Source: Acidimicrobiales bacterium (lineage in GTDB: Bacteria > Actinomycetota > Acidimicrobiia > Acidimicrobiales > Acidimicrobilacustridaceae). From it: a DNA stretch of 64,000 nt. Position 1 is the stretch's first letter, and each line of letters starts with the position of its first letter. The DNA is taken from contig JAGYKS010000029.1 in the NCBI GenBank assembly GCA_018401565.1, positions 137,001 to 201,000 on the forward strand, written 5' to 3'. This document shows, in pieces, positions 19,496 to 28,801 of the stretch. A program made the translations under genes and the position numbers. Below the pieces are notes generated by a model that saw only the letters and a program-made list of their open reading frames with translations, was not told the origin of the DNA and did no database searches.

Positions 19496-19604
19496 CACAG
19501 GGTTCTACGGGCCACATGCCCAACACGCTCATTCCACTGGATCCCGCATTCTGCCGGTCCCCAGTGCGCCGACACCCAGCAATGACCCAGCGACAAGGAC
19601 GACG

Positions 19605-19874
19605 ATGGCCAACATTCGCAGCCAGATCAAGAGAAACCGCCAGAACGAGACCCGGCGCCTGCGCAACAAGTCGGTGCGTTCGGAGTTGCACACTCGCACC
19701 AAGCACGCCCTCAGCGCTGCCGAGGCCGGTGCCGACAACAGCGAGGATGCCCTCAAGCTGGCCATCAAGCGGATCGACAAGGCTGCAGCCAAGGGTGTCA
19801 TCCACAAGAACCAGGCCGCCCGACGCAAGTCGCGTCTGGTTCGCCGTGCCGCTGCGGCTTCCCCCGCTTCCTGA
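19605..19874 (+). CDS. rpsT: 30S ribosomal protein S20
   Basis: S20 binds 16S rRNA early in 30S assembly. The 89-residue protein begins MANIRSQIKRNRQNETRRLRN, is very basic and helical, and ends in an Ala-rich tail after the conserved KGVIHKNQAARRKSRL. The start at ATG 19605 has an AAGGA stretch (CAAGGACGACG) about eight bases upstream. An upstream extension of the frame is non-coding by composition. It is transcribed away from lepA and towards holA. Confidence 0.97.
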   Translation: MANIRSQIKRNRQNETRRLRNKSVRSELHTRTKHALSAAEAGADNSEDALKLAIKRIDKAAAKGVIHKNQAARRKSRLVRRAAAASPAS

Positions 19875-19891
19875 GCCCAAGCCGTTGGCGT

Positions 19892-19905
19892 CCCCCGTTC
19901 GGGGG
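19892..19905. terminator. Hairpin between convergent rpsT and holA
   Basis: CCCCC GTTC GGGGG forms a short strong hairpin 17 bases after the rpsT stop and 19 bases before the holA stop. There is no T tract on either side. It probably acts in both directions. Confidence 0.55.
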
Positions 19906-19923
19906 CCACTGATCAGCTCCCGG

Positions 19924-20976
19924 TCACCTTCGTTTGGGTCGGCTTCCCGCTGACCGGCTGGCCATGCGTGCCACCAGCACCTCGAGCACGGCCTCTCCTG
20001 GCAATGCCGATGCTCCTCGCACGTCGAGGTCGGCCTGGGCCAGCAGCGCAACGAACTCCCCCACCCGCTGACCGCCCAGCGTGCGCGTCTGAGCCAGGGC
20101 CTTTTGGGCCCGGTACGGATGGACTCCCAGAAGCCGGGCTGCATCGTCTTTGCCGGTGACTGCGGCGTCAGCCAAACCCAGCATCAGGTCCACATGGCCG
20201 TTGAGGGTGGCGAGAATCTGCAACGGGTGGCGTTCTCCGCCAGTGAGCATCCGCTGCAATGCAGCCAGTGATCCCGCCACATCCCCGCTGTCGATGGCGT
20301 CGGTGAGTATCCACGGAGCGACGTCACCCTGCATCCCGAGAAATGGCTCGATATCGCTGTCGCTCAGCGTGTCTCCGGCGCCGAACATGCCACGCAGGGT
20401 GGTCAGGATGCCGACGAGACGTTGGGGTTGGTCGCCCAACGACGCCGCCAGAACCCGACGGGCACCGGCGTCGAGCGTGAACGCCTCGTCGGCCAGGGTG
20501 TCGTCGAGCCAACCCGCAGACGCCTTGGCAGTCCCGGGGTCAGTCTGGATCACGATCCCGCCGGCGGCCTCGACTGCACCCACCAGCGACTTCGGCACGG
20601 GACCGGGCTTGCGCTGACCGGTGTGGGGCTTGTCCCACACCAGCACCAATGAAGTGGTGGGCAGGGGATCAGCCAGGTACTGGACCAACACGGCGACGTC
20701 CTCTTTTTTGGTCAGGACCGCCAGTCCCCGCGCCACCACCACACGACGGTCGGCCAGGAATGCCGGGGTGTGGGCCGCATCCACGACGCGCCCCAGATCG
20801 ACCTCGTCTGCGTCGGTGAGAAGGTCCTCGAACGACAGGTCCTCGACACAGAACTCCCGCTCGGCGTCTCCGACCAGAACCCTGTCCACGGCCACAACGG
20901 CGTCGCGCACGAGGACCGAATCAGACCCCCGAACCAGTATCACCGGGGCTGTGGCAACACCGCTGGGAATCCTCAT
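19924..20976 (-). CDS. holA: DNA polymerase III subunit delta
   Basis: The delta subunit opens the beta clamp as part of the clamp loader. The 350-residue length fits. Recognisable features are the N-terminal nucleotide-binding-like fold (VILVRGSDSVLVRDAV), FLADRRVVVARGL, the central LPTTSLVLVWDKP and the C-terminal helical domain with HPLQILATLNGHVDLML and VHPYRAQKALAQTRTL. There is no P-loop, as expected for delta. The start overlaps the stop of the dihydropteroate-synthase-like gene (ATGA). The comEA-comEC-holA-rpsT order is conserved in actinobacteria. Confidence 0.94.
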   Translation of the reverse strand: MRIPSGVATAPVILVRGSDSVLVRDAVVAVDRVLVGDAEREFCVEDLSFEDLLTDADEVDLGRVVDAAHTPAFLADRRVVVARGLAVLTKKEDVAVLVQYLADPLPTTSLVLVWDKPHTGQRKPGPVPKSLVGAVEAAGGIVIQTDPGTAKASAGWLDDTLADEAFTLDAGARRVLAASLGDQPQRLVGILTTLRGMFGAGDTLSDSDIEPFLGMQGDVAPWILTDAIDSGDVAGSLAALQRMLTGGERHPLQILATLNGHVDLMLGLADAAVTGKDDAARLLGVHPYRAQKALAQTRTLGGQRVGEFVALLAQADLDVRGASALPGEAVLEVLVARMASRSAGSRPKRR

Positions 20977-21774
20977 CGGTGCTCCAACACCGCACCAACC
21001 ACTGACGTGACCCGCCGGGCCACCCGCACGTCATCGGTGCGCACGATCCGACAACCACGAGCAACGGCCAGCGCCTGAATGGCCACGTCGCGTCCTTCAC
21101 TGCCACCCGGCCCTGGCGTACCGGGCCCGGTGTCGGGGTCGGTGTCGGTGTGAGCCAGTCACAACCGACACGACGACCCGATGGCCCCGGTCGGCCAGCA
21201 CCTGACTCACCTGCAGCCCGAGACCGAGCGGCAAACCCCGGTGCACGGGGTCTCCAGCGGGGTCAACCATGATCCGCTCAGCAGGGATGCCCGACGCCGC
21301 TGCCCGGGCCACCAGACCCTCCAGACGTTCACATGCCGATGCCACCGCGTCTCGAGGGCTCACGGTGACGTCACCCCCGGGACCAGACGCCACCACCGAT
21401 GCCCCCGCCGCCGCACATGCCGCCAGCAGCCCCGGATCGCTGAACCCGGTGGGGTCAACAACAACATCGGCGCCAGCTTCGACACACGCTGCGGCGACCG
21501 ACGCAGACCCGGTGGTCACCCACAGGGGCAGACCGACCGCCGAACGCACCAGCCCGATGGCACCGCCCAGATCAACACCGCCCAGATCAACACCGCCCAG
21601 ATCAACGGCGTCCACTCCAGCTGTGACCAGTGCGTCCACGCAGGCGACGAGATCGCTCCCGTTGGCAGTGTCGGATCGGACCATCCCCACCACCACCGAC
21701 CGATGGGAAATGTCGAAGCGGCGATCACCGAGTTCGAGTTCCATCACCTCAAACGCTACACCGGCCGCCGCCAC
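20973..21774 (-). CDS. Dihydropteroate-synthase-like TIM-barrel protein (frame changed near 21145)
   Basis: The protein has the DHPS/pterin-binding fold order but is divergent. Two frames join near 21145-21150; with one base removed the C-terminus reads GRDVAIQALAVARGCRIVRTDDV, close to the ending of FolP, and the length is 266 residues. The usual FolP loop-1 motif NVTPDSFSDGG is replaced by SDTANGSD, and the ESTRPG loop is absent. In its place the sequence has three VDLGG repeats (residues 57-71). Some conserved parts remain (GADVVVDPTGF, ERIMVDPAGDP). It may not make dihydropteroate. It sits between comEC and holA, overlapping the latter by four bases. Confidence 0.65.
21561..21605. repeat. 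Three perfect 15-bp tandem repeats inside the DHPS-like gene
   Basis: The unit CACCGCCCAGATCAA occurs three times without a mismatch at 21561, 21576 and 21591. On the minus strand it encodes the pentapeptide repeat VDLGG. Copy number could vary between strains without breaking the frame. Confidence 0.9.
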
Positions 21775-21798
21775 TGGCCCCTGGGCTGATGGGTGGCC

Positions 21799-23685
21799 TC
21801 ACTCACGCTCGGCTGCCGAGTGACCGTCACCCGAAAGACTGTCACCCACAGGGTTGTCAGGTTCGACGCCCGGCCCCTGCAGCTCCGCAACCAGCCGGCC
21901 CCCTTCGTCGGTGAGCACCACCGCGTTGAGTTCATCCAGCGCCACCGACCGGGAACCGCTGACTACCTCGCCTGCGGCAGCTGGCCGGTCAGGGCTGGTG
22001 GCGGCAATCAGCACCGCGCACGGACCGAGACGCTCACACACCTGGGTTCCAACGGCGATCGAACCGGCGGATCCGGTGCGCGACGCAACCGCCACCACAC
22101 GCACCACCCCCAGCGTGCGTAACCCTGCCAGCACCGAGGCCACCTCGGCACGTCCGTCAACCACCACCACCGATCGGTCGCCCCCCACCAGCACCTCAGC
22201 CCCAGTGGCAACCTCGTGACGCCCCGGCGCAGGTGCCGCAGGGAACATGAGGGCAGCGCCCAGTGCCACGGCGATACCCACTGCGGCAAGGCGACGCACG
22301 GCAAACCAGCCCCGAAGACCCGCAACCACCAGCACTGCGGTGGCTGCGATGACCACCGCCACGTGCACCGCTCGGGCCTGACCGACCGGCAGGCCAGCGA
22401 ACCACCCGGCCACCGACACGAGCCATCCACCCAGCAGCAGCGTGGGGAGGTGGACAACACCTGTGCCGATGCCGGTGAAGCCAGCCACCACCCCGGCAGT
22501 GAGGCCCCACCCCATCATCAGTCCGATCACGGGAGCAACGAGCACATTGGCCACCAATCCGGTGACGGGAACCTGGCCGAAGTAGGCCACCGCCAGCGGC
22601 GCCACAGCCAATTGGGCGCACACCCCCATGGCCACGAGGTTGGTCAGGTAGGCCGGGCCCGGAAGCCGGGCCGCCAGCCGGGACGCCCCCACGGCGATCC
22701 CCAGGGTGGCCGCCACCGAAAGCTGGAATCCCACCGACCACACCAACAGCGGATCGATGACCAGCAATGCCGTGACGGTGAGTCCCAGCACCCGGACGCC
22801 CCGCACATGCTGACCCCCCGACCGGGCCATCTCGACGGCCACGGCCATTCCAACCGCCCGCAGCACCGACGGCTCACCACGTGTCAACACCACGAAGCCT
22901 GCCAGCACCATGGCCACGGCCACGGCCCGCGGGCGCACTGGAACCCGCCGCATCACCGGCGCCAACATGGCCAGCAGCAAAGCCACGTGTTGACCCGACA
23001 CGGCGGTGAGATGACTCAGGCCCGCCGCCCGCAGATCATCGCCAACCGCGCCTGGTATCGCACTTCGGTCACCCACTGACACACCCAGCAGAACTCCTCG
23101 CTCGGCGGGCGGCAGATCCTGCGCCCCCTGCCCCATGGCCCGGTGGACTGCATTGGCCACGGCAAACGGACCGCGGGCCCTGACGGGACGCATGGCGTGT
23201 TCCACCTCGATCAATCCAGCCACGTGCCGAGACGCCCTCCAGCGATCCGATGGGTCACGCCGGGTCACCCGGCCCACCAGCTCGACGCTCTCCCCCGCCC
23301 GCAGGTTGGTCATCACTCCTGCGGCTGCCCCTCGGGCGAAGGCGTCGTAGCGCACCCCGAGATGACGTATCTCAACACGAACACCTCGCACCACCGGGCG
23401 GGGGTCCTTCACCAGAGTCACCCGATCCTCGATCCGGTTCGGTAGGGGTCGGGCCAGACCATCCCAGGCCATCGACGACAACGCCGTGCAGCCCAACGCC
23501 ACTGCGCCAGCCACACCCATCCACATCAGTCCCGACCGGCCACGTACGCCCCACCATCCCGCCGCCACCGCAGGTACCAACACCAGCCACAGCGGAACCG
23601 GCACCGCCGCCAGGGCGCCGCCGATTGCCGCAGCCGGCAGTACCAGAGGCCACCCGGGAGCCGCTGGCCGGCGCCCGCCGATCAC
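21799..23685 (-). CDS. comEC: ComEC/Rec2 competence membrane channel
   Basis: ComEC carries single-stranded DNA across the membrane in natural transformation. The 628-residue protein is polytopic. It has the soluble N-terminal DUF4131-like region, the competence domain with SHLTAVSGQHVALLLAML, and further helices. The C-terminus is short (about 120 residues), lacks an HxHxDH metallo-hydrolase motif, and seems a degenerate beta-lactamase-like part. The GTG at 23685 was chosen because it overlaps the comEA stop by four bases (GTGA) once the comEA frame is corrected. In the raw sequence the two genes read as one 865-residue fusion. Confidence 0.88.
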   Translation of the reverse strand: MIGGRRPAAPGWPLVLPAAAIGGALAAVPVPLWLVLVPAVAAGWWGVRGRSGLMWMGVAGAVALGCTALSSMAWDGLARPLPNRIEDRVTLVKDPRPVVRGVRVEIRHLGVRYDAFARGAAAGVMTNLRAGESVELVGRVTRRDPSDRWRASRHVAGLIEVEHAMRPVRARGPFAVANAVHRAMGQGAQDLPPAERGVLLGVSVGDRSAIPGAVGDDLRAAGLSHLTAVSGQHVALLLAMLAPVMRRVPVRPRAVAVAMVLAGFVVLTRGEPSVLRAVGMAVAVEMARSGGQHVRGVRVLGLTVTALLVIDPLLVWSVGFQLSVAATLGIAVGASRLAARLPGPAYLTNLVAMGVCAQLAVAPLAVAYFGQVPVTGLVANVLVAPVIGLMMGWGLTAGVVAGFTGIGTGVVHLPTLLLGGWLVSVAGWFAGLPVGQARAVHVAVVIAATAVLVVAGLRGWFAVRRLAAVGIAVALGAALMFPAAPAPGRHEVATGAEVLVGGDRSVVVVDGRAEVASVLAGLRTLGVVRVVAVASRTGSAGSIAVGTQVCERLGPCAVLIAATSPDRPAAAGEVVSGSRSVALDELNAVVLTDEGGRLVAELQGPGVEPDNPVGDSLSGDGHSAAERE

Positions 23686-24653
23686 GGCACGACGAGATCC
23701 CGCAACGCCGCACAGCTTGGCCGGTCCGATGCCACGCACGTCGAGCAGGCCATCAACTGTGGCAAACGGCCCGTTGGCCTCCCGATGGGCGATGATCGCC
23801 TCAGCAGTCGATGGCCCCACCCCCGGAAGTTCCTGCAGTTCCGTCGACGTGGCCGTTGACAGCGACAGCTGCTGCCCGCTGCCACCCGTTGACCCCGACG
23901 GGGCCCCGGTCTGTGAAGCTGGCGGGCCGACGGTTCCGTCGATCACGGGTGGCAGGGTCGTCTCACCGACAGCCGGCACGTAGACCCTGGCACCGTCGGC
24001 TACGGGTCCGGCGAGGTTGAGTCGGTGCAGATCGGCATCAGCCCGTGCCCCCCCGGCAGCGGCAACAGCGTCGTGCACCCGCCCGCCCGACGCCACCGTA
24101 TGCACTCCGGGGTTCATGACTGCCCCTGCCACATGCACCACCAACACCGTCGATGACTCCGCCCCAACCGATGTGGGCACGACGTCAGTGCCGTCAGCAG
24201 GCGCTTGGGTGACGCTTGTGGCAGCGAAGGGAAGATCGGGATCCATGGCAGAGCCGTTGGTTCCCACCGCCGAAATCACCCACCACAGCGCGGCCCCGAT
24301 GAGGCCCACCACCGCCACCACCATGACCAGGCGGATGCGGCTTCGTGCCGAGGCCACTGCGTCGTGGAGATGGGCGGCTGCCGATGACCGGGGCAACCCC
24401 CCGACGGCGCGATCGACAAAGACGTCAAACGGGGAAGGCGACGCACGACGGTCGTCGAGCGGCTTGTCGTCGAAAGCGTGGGTGTCGATCCAGTCCGGTT
24501 GCGACCACTGCTGACCCTCGTGGCCTGCTGGCCCTGCTGACTCTGCGGGCCCTGCTGACCGCGGTACTGACTGCTACCCGGCGACGCCCCGTTGGTGGGG
24601 CCTGATGGAAGGGCTGGCCACGATCGACCTGAACCCTCGAACTGGCGAGACAC
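23682..24653 (-). CDS. comEA: ComEA DNA-binding competence protein (two frame changes)
   Basis: ComEA binds double-stranded DNA outside the cell and passes it to ComEC. The core has a membrane helix (LVMVVAVVGLIGAALWWVI), an SLBB-type domain (VVHVAGAVMNPGVHTV) and a helix-hairpin-helix pair (LPGVGPSTAEAIIAHRE and VRGIGPAKL). A frame change near 23708 hides its true ending, ALRDLVVP, just before comEC. A second near 24520 joins the core to a cytoplasmic N-terminus rich in Gln, Gly and Ser (YRGQQGPQSQQGQQ). GTG at 24653 has GGGGGAG five bases upstream. The corrected length is about 323 residues. Confidence 0.8.
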
Positions 24654-24895
24654 GATTGCTCCCCCGGTCTGCCGACCGCCTATGGCAGGCCGGTTGCTGT
24701 GTCGAGGACCCCGCAAGGGGCAGAGGGGGGAAGTCACTGCCAGCACACCCGCCAGCCGACGACCGGGACATCAACCCCGATCGACAGGCCTGCACTCAAG
24801 GCGACGACGCCAGCCTAGGGACCAACCGTCGCCCCATCGCCTTTGGCCACGCCCAGCACAACCGTCCTCACCGACGGTTGTCATAACAACTTGCG

Positions 24896-25615
24896 TCAGT
24901 ACAAGCGGGTGGTGAGCTGTCGCCGCCATTGCACCGTGCGCGGGTCGGTGGCGCCGAGCAGCTCCAGCAGGTCGAGAAACTCGGTCCGGGCATCGGGGTC
25001 GTCCTTGACCACCTCGAGCAGGGCACCAAGACGTTGCTCGATGCCGTCGTCCCCGGCATCGGCGATCCCTGATGTCGCCAATCGGGCACGCGCCGCCAGC
25101 TGGCGGGTGGTGGCGGTGGCAGGAAGTCGCTCGAGCAGGGCGAGCGCCTCATCGGTGCTGCCGGCGGTGACCAGCAACTCAGCCAGAGCCACCACAGCCT
25201 CCTCATCTGCTGGCGCCATCTCCACCGCCTGGCGAAGTGAGGCCTCGTCTCCCGCCTGCAGAAGCTCAGCCAGACGCACCTGCTCGGCCGACGGGATGAG
25301 GTTCTGCACGAACTGCTGCACCTCTCGTTCACCCTTGGCCCCGACAAAGCTGGCCACCACCTTGCGGTCCACCATGGCGTGCACCGCCGGGATGCTTTGC
25401 ACCTGGAAGGCCTGGGCGGTCTGGGGGTTGGCGTCGGTATCGACCTTGGCCAGCACAACCTTGCCTTCGGTCTGGGCCACCACGGACTCAAGGATCGGAC
25501 CAAGTGTCCGGCATGGACCACACCACTCGGCCCACAGGTCAACCACCACCGGCACCTGCTCGGAGCGGGCCAGGACCTCAGTCTCGAACGTTGCGTCGGT
25601 GACGTTGATGCTCAT
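24896..25615 (-). CDS. cnoX: Thioredoxin-domain chaperone of the CnoX/YbbN type
   Basis: The 239-residue protein has an N-terminal thioredoxin domain with an intact WCGPC active site (Cys32 and Cys35) and a C-terminal helical region with TPR-like repeats (QVRLAELLQAGDEASLRQAVE, EEAVVALAELLVTAGSTDEALALLERL). This is the CnoX/YbbN arrangement: chaperedoxins that protect proteins from oxidative aggregation. The ATG at 25615 was chosen because the upstream frame is the shadow of the divergent kinase gene. It lies between comEA and the accessory block. Confidence 0.9.
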   Translation of the reverse strand: MSINVTDATFETEVLARSEQVPVVVDLWAEWCGPCRTLGPILESVVAQTEGKVVLAKVDTDANPQTAQAFQVQSIPAVHAMVDRKVVASFVGAKGEREVQQFVQNLIPSAEQVRLAELLQAGDEASLRQAVEMAPADEEAVVALAELLVTAGSTDEALALLERLPATATTRQLAARARLATSGIADAGDDGIEQRLGALLEVVKDDPDARTEFLDLLELLGATDPRTVQWRRQLTTRLY

Positions 25616-25730
25616 GGCCCCAACGATACGGGTATCGCCCCCGGTCGCCGCGCAACGGCCGGCAACACCGCCGCCGGGCGTCGCCACCCGGCCAGCCGGT
25701 ACGGTGGTCGGTGTGGGGAGCACGAGCGCC

Positions 25731-26792
25731 ATGAACGCACCTGACCAGACACCGGCATCGTCAACAGCAGAACCTGCTGGCGTCAACGCACAGGCGGTGA
25801 CCGACTGGTTGACCGACAGGGTCGACCGGCTCGACCCGCCGCTCAGCTTTGCGCCCATCGCCGGCGGCCATTCGAACCTCACCTTCACGGTCAGTGATGC
25901 CGCCGGTCGGCGTTGGGTGCTGCGGCGACCCCCGCTGGGTCAGGTGCTGGCCACCGCCCACGACATGGGTCGGGAACATCGCATCATCAGCGCCCTCGCC
26001 AGCACCGACGTGCCTGTGGCCCCGGTGGTGGGTCTGTGCAGCGATGAGACCGTCAATGGAGCACCGTTCTACGTCATGGAGTTCGTCGACGGCACCGTGG
26101 TCCGCGACCTCAACGACGCCACCGCCATGAGTGTGGACCAGCGGGACGCTGCCGGCCGCTCGCTGATTGACGTACTCGCCCGCATCCACGCCGTGGACCC
26201 CGAGGACGTGGGTCTGGGGGATCTGGCCCGACACGACGGCTACATCGAACGTCAGCTCAAGCGGTGGAATCGCCAGTTCGAAGCCTCCCGAACCCGTGAC
26301 CTTCCCATCATGGAGCAGGTTCACGCCGACCTGTGTGCCGCCATCCCCGAGCAGGGGCCAGCCACGATCGTGCACGGGGATTACCGCCTCGACAACTGCA
26401 TGCTCGGGCCTGACGGCTCGATTCTGGCCGTGTTGGACTGGGAGTTGTGCACCCTGGGTGACCCCCTGGCCGACCTCGGCCTGTTGCTGGTGTACTGGGC
26501 CGAGCCCGGTGAGGACGGGAGTCTGGCGGTGACCCCAGCCACCGGGATCGAGGGATTCCCCACCCGGGCCCAGCTGGTGGAACGCTATGGCGCTGCCACC
26601 GGACGAGACACCTCCGCCATCGACTTCTACGTGGCGTTTGGCTACTGGAAGCTGGCCTGCATCATTGAGGGGGTGTTCAGCCGGTACGCCGGTGGGTCCA
26701 TGGGTGATCGCAACGCCCAGGAGTACTCCGGCTTCGGCGACACCGTTGTCATGCTGGCCGAGGCGGCCCGTGCCGCCACCAACCGGTTGTGA
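25731..26792 (+). CDS. Aminoglycoside-phosphotransferase-fold kinase, ACAD10/11-like
   Basis: The 353-residue cytoplasmic protein has the APH/choline-kinase fold: the Brenner motif HGDYRLDNCML (His215, Asp217, Asn222) and the metal-binding Asp236 in VLDWELCTLGDPLADLG. The N-lobe has FAPIAGGHSNLTFTV and WVLRRPPLG. This subgroup matches the kinase half of ACAD10/ACAD11, which phosphorylates hydroxyacyl-CoAs during their breakdown. A resistance role is less likely. GGGAG lies about 11 bases before the ATG at 25731. It starts the plus-strand run of PAC2, LLM and P450 genes. Confidence 0.85.
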   Translation: MNAPDQTPASSTAEPAGVNAQAVTDWLTDRVDRLDPPLSFAPIAGGHSNLTFTVSDAAGRRWVLRRPPLGQVLATAHDMGREHRIISALASTDVPVAPVVGLCSDETVNGAPFYVMEFVDGTVVRDLNDATAMSVDQRDAAGRSLIDVLARIHAVDPEDVGLGDLARHDGYIERQLKRWNRQFEASRTRDLPIMEQVHADLCAAIPEQGPATIVHGDYRLDNCMLGPDGSILAVLDWELCTLGDPLADLGLLLVYWAEPGEDGSLAVTPATGIEGFPTRAQLVERYGAATGRDTSAIDFYVAFGYWKLACIIEGVFSRYAGGSMGDRNAQEYSGFGDTVVMLAEAARAATNRL

Positions 26793-26863
26793 GCGCCGGC
26801 GTCCCCAACCAGCTGCCCACCGCCCACCGCTGAGACCCCCCCACATCACAGGAACGAGATCTG

Positions 26864-27715
26864 ATGAAGCTGTACGAAACCGTGGCCAGCCCCGAGCTGG
26901 ACAGCCCGGTGCTGATTGTGGCCATGGACGGCTGGATCGACGCCGGGCTGGCCGCCTCAGCCACTGCCAGTCACATGATGGACTCCGGCGATCTGGTGAC
27001 GGTGGCGACGTTCGACACCGATGCGTTGCTCGATCATCGGGCCCGGCGGCCGATCATGCATCTGGCCGATGGCATCACCACCGGCCTCACCTGGCCTCAT
27101 ATCGAGCTTCGGGCCGGGGCTGACGCCGATGGCGCCGATGTGCTGTACCTGGTGGGGTCCGAGCCCGACCACCACTGGGGGGCGTTCGCACGGGCGGTGG
27201 TGGACCTTGCCATGGACTTCGGCACCCGCATGGTCGTGGACCTTGGCGCCTACCCGGCCCCGGTCGCCCACACCCGACCCATCCGGGTTGTGGCCACCGC
27301 CACCACCCCGGAACTGGCTGAACTCGTCGGTTTCATGCCCGGCCACATCGACGTCCCCGCCGGCATCGGAGCAGTGATCGAGCGGCGTTGTGCCGACGTT
27401 GGCCTCCCGGCGGTCGGGTTGTGGGCTCAGGTTCCCCACTACGCCGCCGCCATCCCCGCTCCGGCGGCCACGCTGGCCCATCTGGGAATGCTGGAGCGGG
27501 TGGCGCAACTGCGGTTTGCCACCGGCGGTCTGGCCATCGACGCTGCCAGTGCCATCGAGCACATCAACACGCTGGTCGCCGGCAATCCCGAGCACGAAGC
27601 CATGGTCACCGACCTCGAGCGCAGGGCGGCAATGCTTGACGACACCAGCTTCATGCTCGATGGCGACGAACTTGTGGCCGAACTTGAGGAATTCCTTCGC
27701 GACGAAGGCGAATGA
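26864..27715 (+). CDS. PAC2 family protein
   Basis: The 283-residue protein belongs to the PAC2 (proteasome-assembly-chaperone-like) family common in actinobacteria. The family start (YETVASPELDSPVLIVAMDGWIDAG), the YLVGSEPDHHWGAFA segment and the GLWAQVPHYAAAIPAPAATLAHL segment are present. The C-terminus is an acidic helical tail (ELEEFLRDEGE). The bacterial role is not settled. AGGAACGAG lies about 10 bases before the ATG. It is 72 bases after the kinase gene and 70 bases before the LLM gene, so a shared transcript is plausible. Confidence 0.85.
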   Translation: MKLYETVASPELDSPVLIVAMDGWIDAGLAASATASHMMDSGDLVTVATFDTDALLDHRARRPIMHLADGITTGLTWPHIELRAGADADGADVLYLVGSEPDHHWGAFARAVVDLAMDFGTRMVVDLGAYPAPVAHTRPIRVVATATTPELAELVGFMPGHIDVPAGIGAVIERRCADVGLPAVGLWAQVPHYAAAIPAPAATLAHLGMLERVAQLRFATGGLAIDAASAIEHINTLVAGNPEHEAMVTDLERRAAMLDDTSFMLDGDELVAELEEFLRDEGE

Positions 27716-27784
27716 GACCACCCCGCTTTGGCGGGTCGAACGCCCGGCCCCAGCGGGTCGGCACATACCGGGGGGTAATCACAC

Positions 27785-28801
27785 ATGTTGGTCGATCGTG
27801 GCATAGGCGGGGATCTTGCGTCAGTCGGTGCCGACGCAACAGCGGCCGAGCGTGACGGTTTCGACGGGGTGTTCACCGCCGAAACCAGTCACGATCCCTT
27901 CTTCCCGCTGGTCATCGCCGCCGAACACACCGAACGGCTCCAACTGGGCACCGGCATCGCTGTGGCCTTCGCCCGCAACCCCATGGTGATGGCCCAGATC
28001 GGTTGGGACATCCAGTCCTTTTCCCGGGGCCGGTTCAGCCTGGGCCTCGGCAGCCAGATCAAGCCCCACATCACCCGGCGCTTTTCCATGCCATGGTCGT
28101 CACCAGCAGCGCGCATGAGGGAGTTCATTTTGGCCATGCGTGCCATCTGGGCCAGCTTCGACGGCACCGAACGCCTGGACTTCAGGGGCGACTTCTACCA
28201 ACACACCCTCATGACGCCGTTCTTCAACCCCGGCCCCAGCCCGTTCGGCGCCCCCAAGGTCCTGCTCGCAGCCGTTGGGGAGCGCATGACCGAAGTGGTG
28301 GGTGAGGTGTGCGACGGAATGCTGGTGCATGGGTTCACCACTGAGCAGTACCTGCGCCAGGTCACCGTGCCGGCGCTCGAGCGCAGCACTGCCGCCGCCG
28401 GCCGGACCATGGACGACCTCGAACTGTCGTTGCCAGCGTTCGTGGTGACCGGCACCGATGAGGCGTCCATGGCCACCAACGCCGCCGGGGTGCGGTCCCA
28501 GATCGCCTTTTATGGATCCACCCCCGCCTACCGGCCCGTCCTGGACCTCCATGGTTGGGGCGATCTTCAGGGGGAGCTCAACGCGCTCAGCAAACAGGGT
28601 CGATGGGCCGACATGGCCGACCTCATCGACGACGACATCCTGGCCACCTTCGCCGTTGTGGCCGAACCCGACCGGGTCGCCGGGCAACTCCTCGAGCGCT
28701 TCGGCGATGTGGTGCAGCGCATTTCCTTCTACGCCCCCTATGCCGCACCGGCGGGATTCTGGGCTCCGATCGTCAGCGAGCTACAGGAGGCAAAGCCGTG
28801 A
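27785..28801 (+). CDS. F420-type LLM-class oxidoreductase
   Basis: The 338-residue protein is a luciferase-like monooxygenase-class TIM barrel, closest to the actinobacterial F420-dependent group. Features are FDGVFTAETSHDPFFPLVIAAEH, LQLGTGIAVAFARNPMVMA, FSLGLGSQIKPHITRRF and LLAAVGERMTEVVGEVCDGMLVHGF. It should bind reduced F420 (or a flavin) and reduce or oxidise an unknown small molecule. Its stop overlaps the P450 start (GTGA), so the two are coupled, suggesting linked steps. The substrate is unknown. Confidence 0.85.
   Translation: MLVDRGIGGDLASVGADATAAERDGFDGVFTAETSHDPFFPLVIAAEHTERLQLGTGIAVAFARNPMVMAQIGWDIQSFSRGRFSLGLGSQIKPHITRRFSMPWSSPAARMREFILAMRAIWASFDGTERLDFRGDFYQHTLMTPFFNPGPSPFGAPKVLLAAVGERMTEVVGEVCDGMLVHGFTTEQYLRQVTVPALERSTAAAGRTMDDLELSLPAFVVTGTDEASMATNAAGVRSQIAFYGSTPAYRPVLDLHGWGDLQGELNALSKQGRWADMADLIDDDILATFAVVAEPDRVAGQLLERFGDVVQRISFYAPYAAPAGFWAPIVSELQEAKP

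Noticed and set aside
21799-24396. A ComEA-ComEC fusion protein of 865 residues
   Set aside because: Another frame gives the usual ComEA ending with its stop overlapping a ComEC GTG; one inserted base near 23708 explains the fusion.
24843-25730. A long N-terminal extension of the APH-fold kinase
   Set aside because: This stretch is the antisense of cnoX, has no domain sense, and the ATG at 25731 has its own ribosome binding site.
25731-26792. An aminoglycoside resistance gene
   Set aside because: The subgroup and the metabolic context fit hydroxyacyl-CoA kinases; no resistance-specific features are seen.
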